From positions 124,001-188,000 of the forward strand of contig NZ_PCPB01000002.1 in NCBI RefSeq assembly GCF_002979535.1: a stretch of DNA of 64,000 nt, given 5' to 3'. The first letter of the stretch is position 1. Each line of letters starts with the position of its first letter. The DNA is from Brevundimonas sp. MYb52. GTDB lineage: Bacteria > Pseudomonadota > Alphaproteobacteria > Caulobacterales > Caulobacteraceae. The notes beneath the pieces are model-generated. The model was not told where the DNA came from, ran no database searches, and saw only the letters and a list, made by a program, of their open reading frames with translations. This document shows positions 63,809 through 64,000 of this stretch, one piece after another. A program made the position numbers and the translations under genes.

Positions 63809-64000
63809 TCATTCATAGCCTGAACCTCCAAAAGTGGCGAGGTTAAGACGAATATAGACGCCCTCGGAGGGGCCAGTCGGCCGGACGCGAGTGTTGTCAC
63901 GACGCCATCCCAGCTCGACCCGGAAGCAGTCGTCGTCGAACAGCAGGCCGATTTCCGAACGTGTGATGATGTCGCGTTCCAGATCGGCGATGCCGTTCAC
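63809..64000 (-). CDS. lptD: LPS-assembly protein LptD, 3' end only
   Basis: Only the last 63 residues lie inside the window; the gene continues beyond position 64000, and any start codon in the visible part is accidental. The sequence DDDCFRVELGWRRDNTRV and the closing GVYIRLNLATFGGSGYE match the C-terminal strands of LptD, the outer-membrane barrel that inserts lipopolysaccharide. The Cys in DDCFRV is the conserved C-terminal Cys used for the inter-domain disulphide. The lptD-surA-pdxA-rsmA order supports the call. Confidence 0.9.
   Translation of the reverse strand: MNGIADLERDIITRSEIGLLFDDDCFRVELGWRRDNTRVRPTGPSEGVYIRLNLATFGGSGYE

Noticed and set aside
1..64000. tRNA, rRNA, riboswitches and insertion sequences
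   Set aside because: The gaps were read for tRNA T-arm patterns, terminal repeats and transposase remnants; none was convincing. A covariance-model search would be needed to exclude small RNAs.

Overview
The window is a high-GC (roughly two-thirds G+C), gene-dense stretch of an alphaproteobacterial chromosome. The gene content best fits Caulobacterales, most likely Brevundimonas or a close relative. Pointers are the UrcA-family, DUF4142 and DUF6249-type proteins, the HWE histidine kinase, the large TonB-dependent receptor and the hut gene layout. The genus is an inference from family content; no rRNA or tRNA gene is present to confirm it. No prophage, insertion sequence, integrase or CRISPR array was seen.

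Region by region. 1-3031: type 2 isopentenyl-diphosphate isomerase, an exported two-domain PPC-like protein, a small anchored protein and a CatB-type acetyltransferase. 3052-9582: complete histidine utilisation locus, with hutH-hutU divergent from hutC-hutG-(exported hypothetical)-hutI. A perfect 12-bp palindrome, the likely HutC operator, lies between the two arms. 9640-13121: an MmeI-like type IIL restriction-modification gene split by one frameshift. 13158-16616: a PYROXD2-like flavin oxidoreductase and a translationally coupled HWE kinase/receiver pair. 16747-22617: a minus-strand polysaccharide cluster with UDP-xylose synthase, cellulose-synthase-like GT2, sugar epimerase, BcsS-like protein and GH10 xylanase. 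22929-29354: orphan C5 DNA methyltransferase, YegD-like Hsp70, GST, several small proteins and an ECF sigma factor with a membrane partner. 29500-33369: yfgM-bamB-der. 33502-35158: a second ECF sigma factor with DUF4142 and cupredoxin genes. 35155-44597: O-antigen ligase, SDR, VOC, purF, cvpA, radA, YIP1, alr and dnaB. 44717-48626: two tandem exported paralogues, then a TonB receptor whose stop overlaps the start of a Tat-type DOPA-dioxygenase-like gene. 48990-50246: rpsF-rpsR-rplI. 50498-58257: Nramp-like transporter, fabD, fabG, acpP, fabF, mltG, yicC and gmk. 58262-64000: L,D-transpeptidase, aminotransferase, rsmA, pdxA, surA and the 3' end of lptD.

Much of the window is core envelope biology: lptD/surA and bamB for outer-membrane assembly, mltG and an L,D-transpeptidase for peptidoglycan, the fab genes for lipids, and an O-antigen ligase. 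Accessory pieces sit between these blocks. The most interesting are the candidate xylose-polymer cluster, the Tat/TonB catechol-type pair, the broken type IIL enzyme, the unnamed exported protein embedded in the hut operon, and a nested inverted repeat between fabD and fabG.
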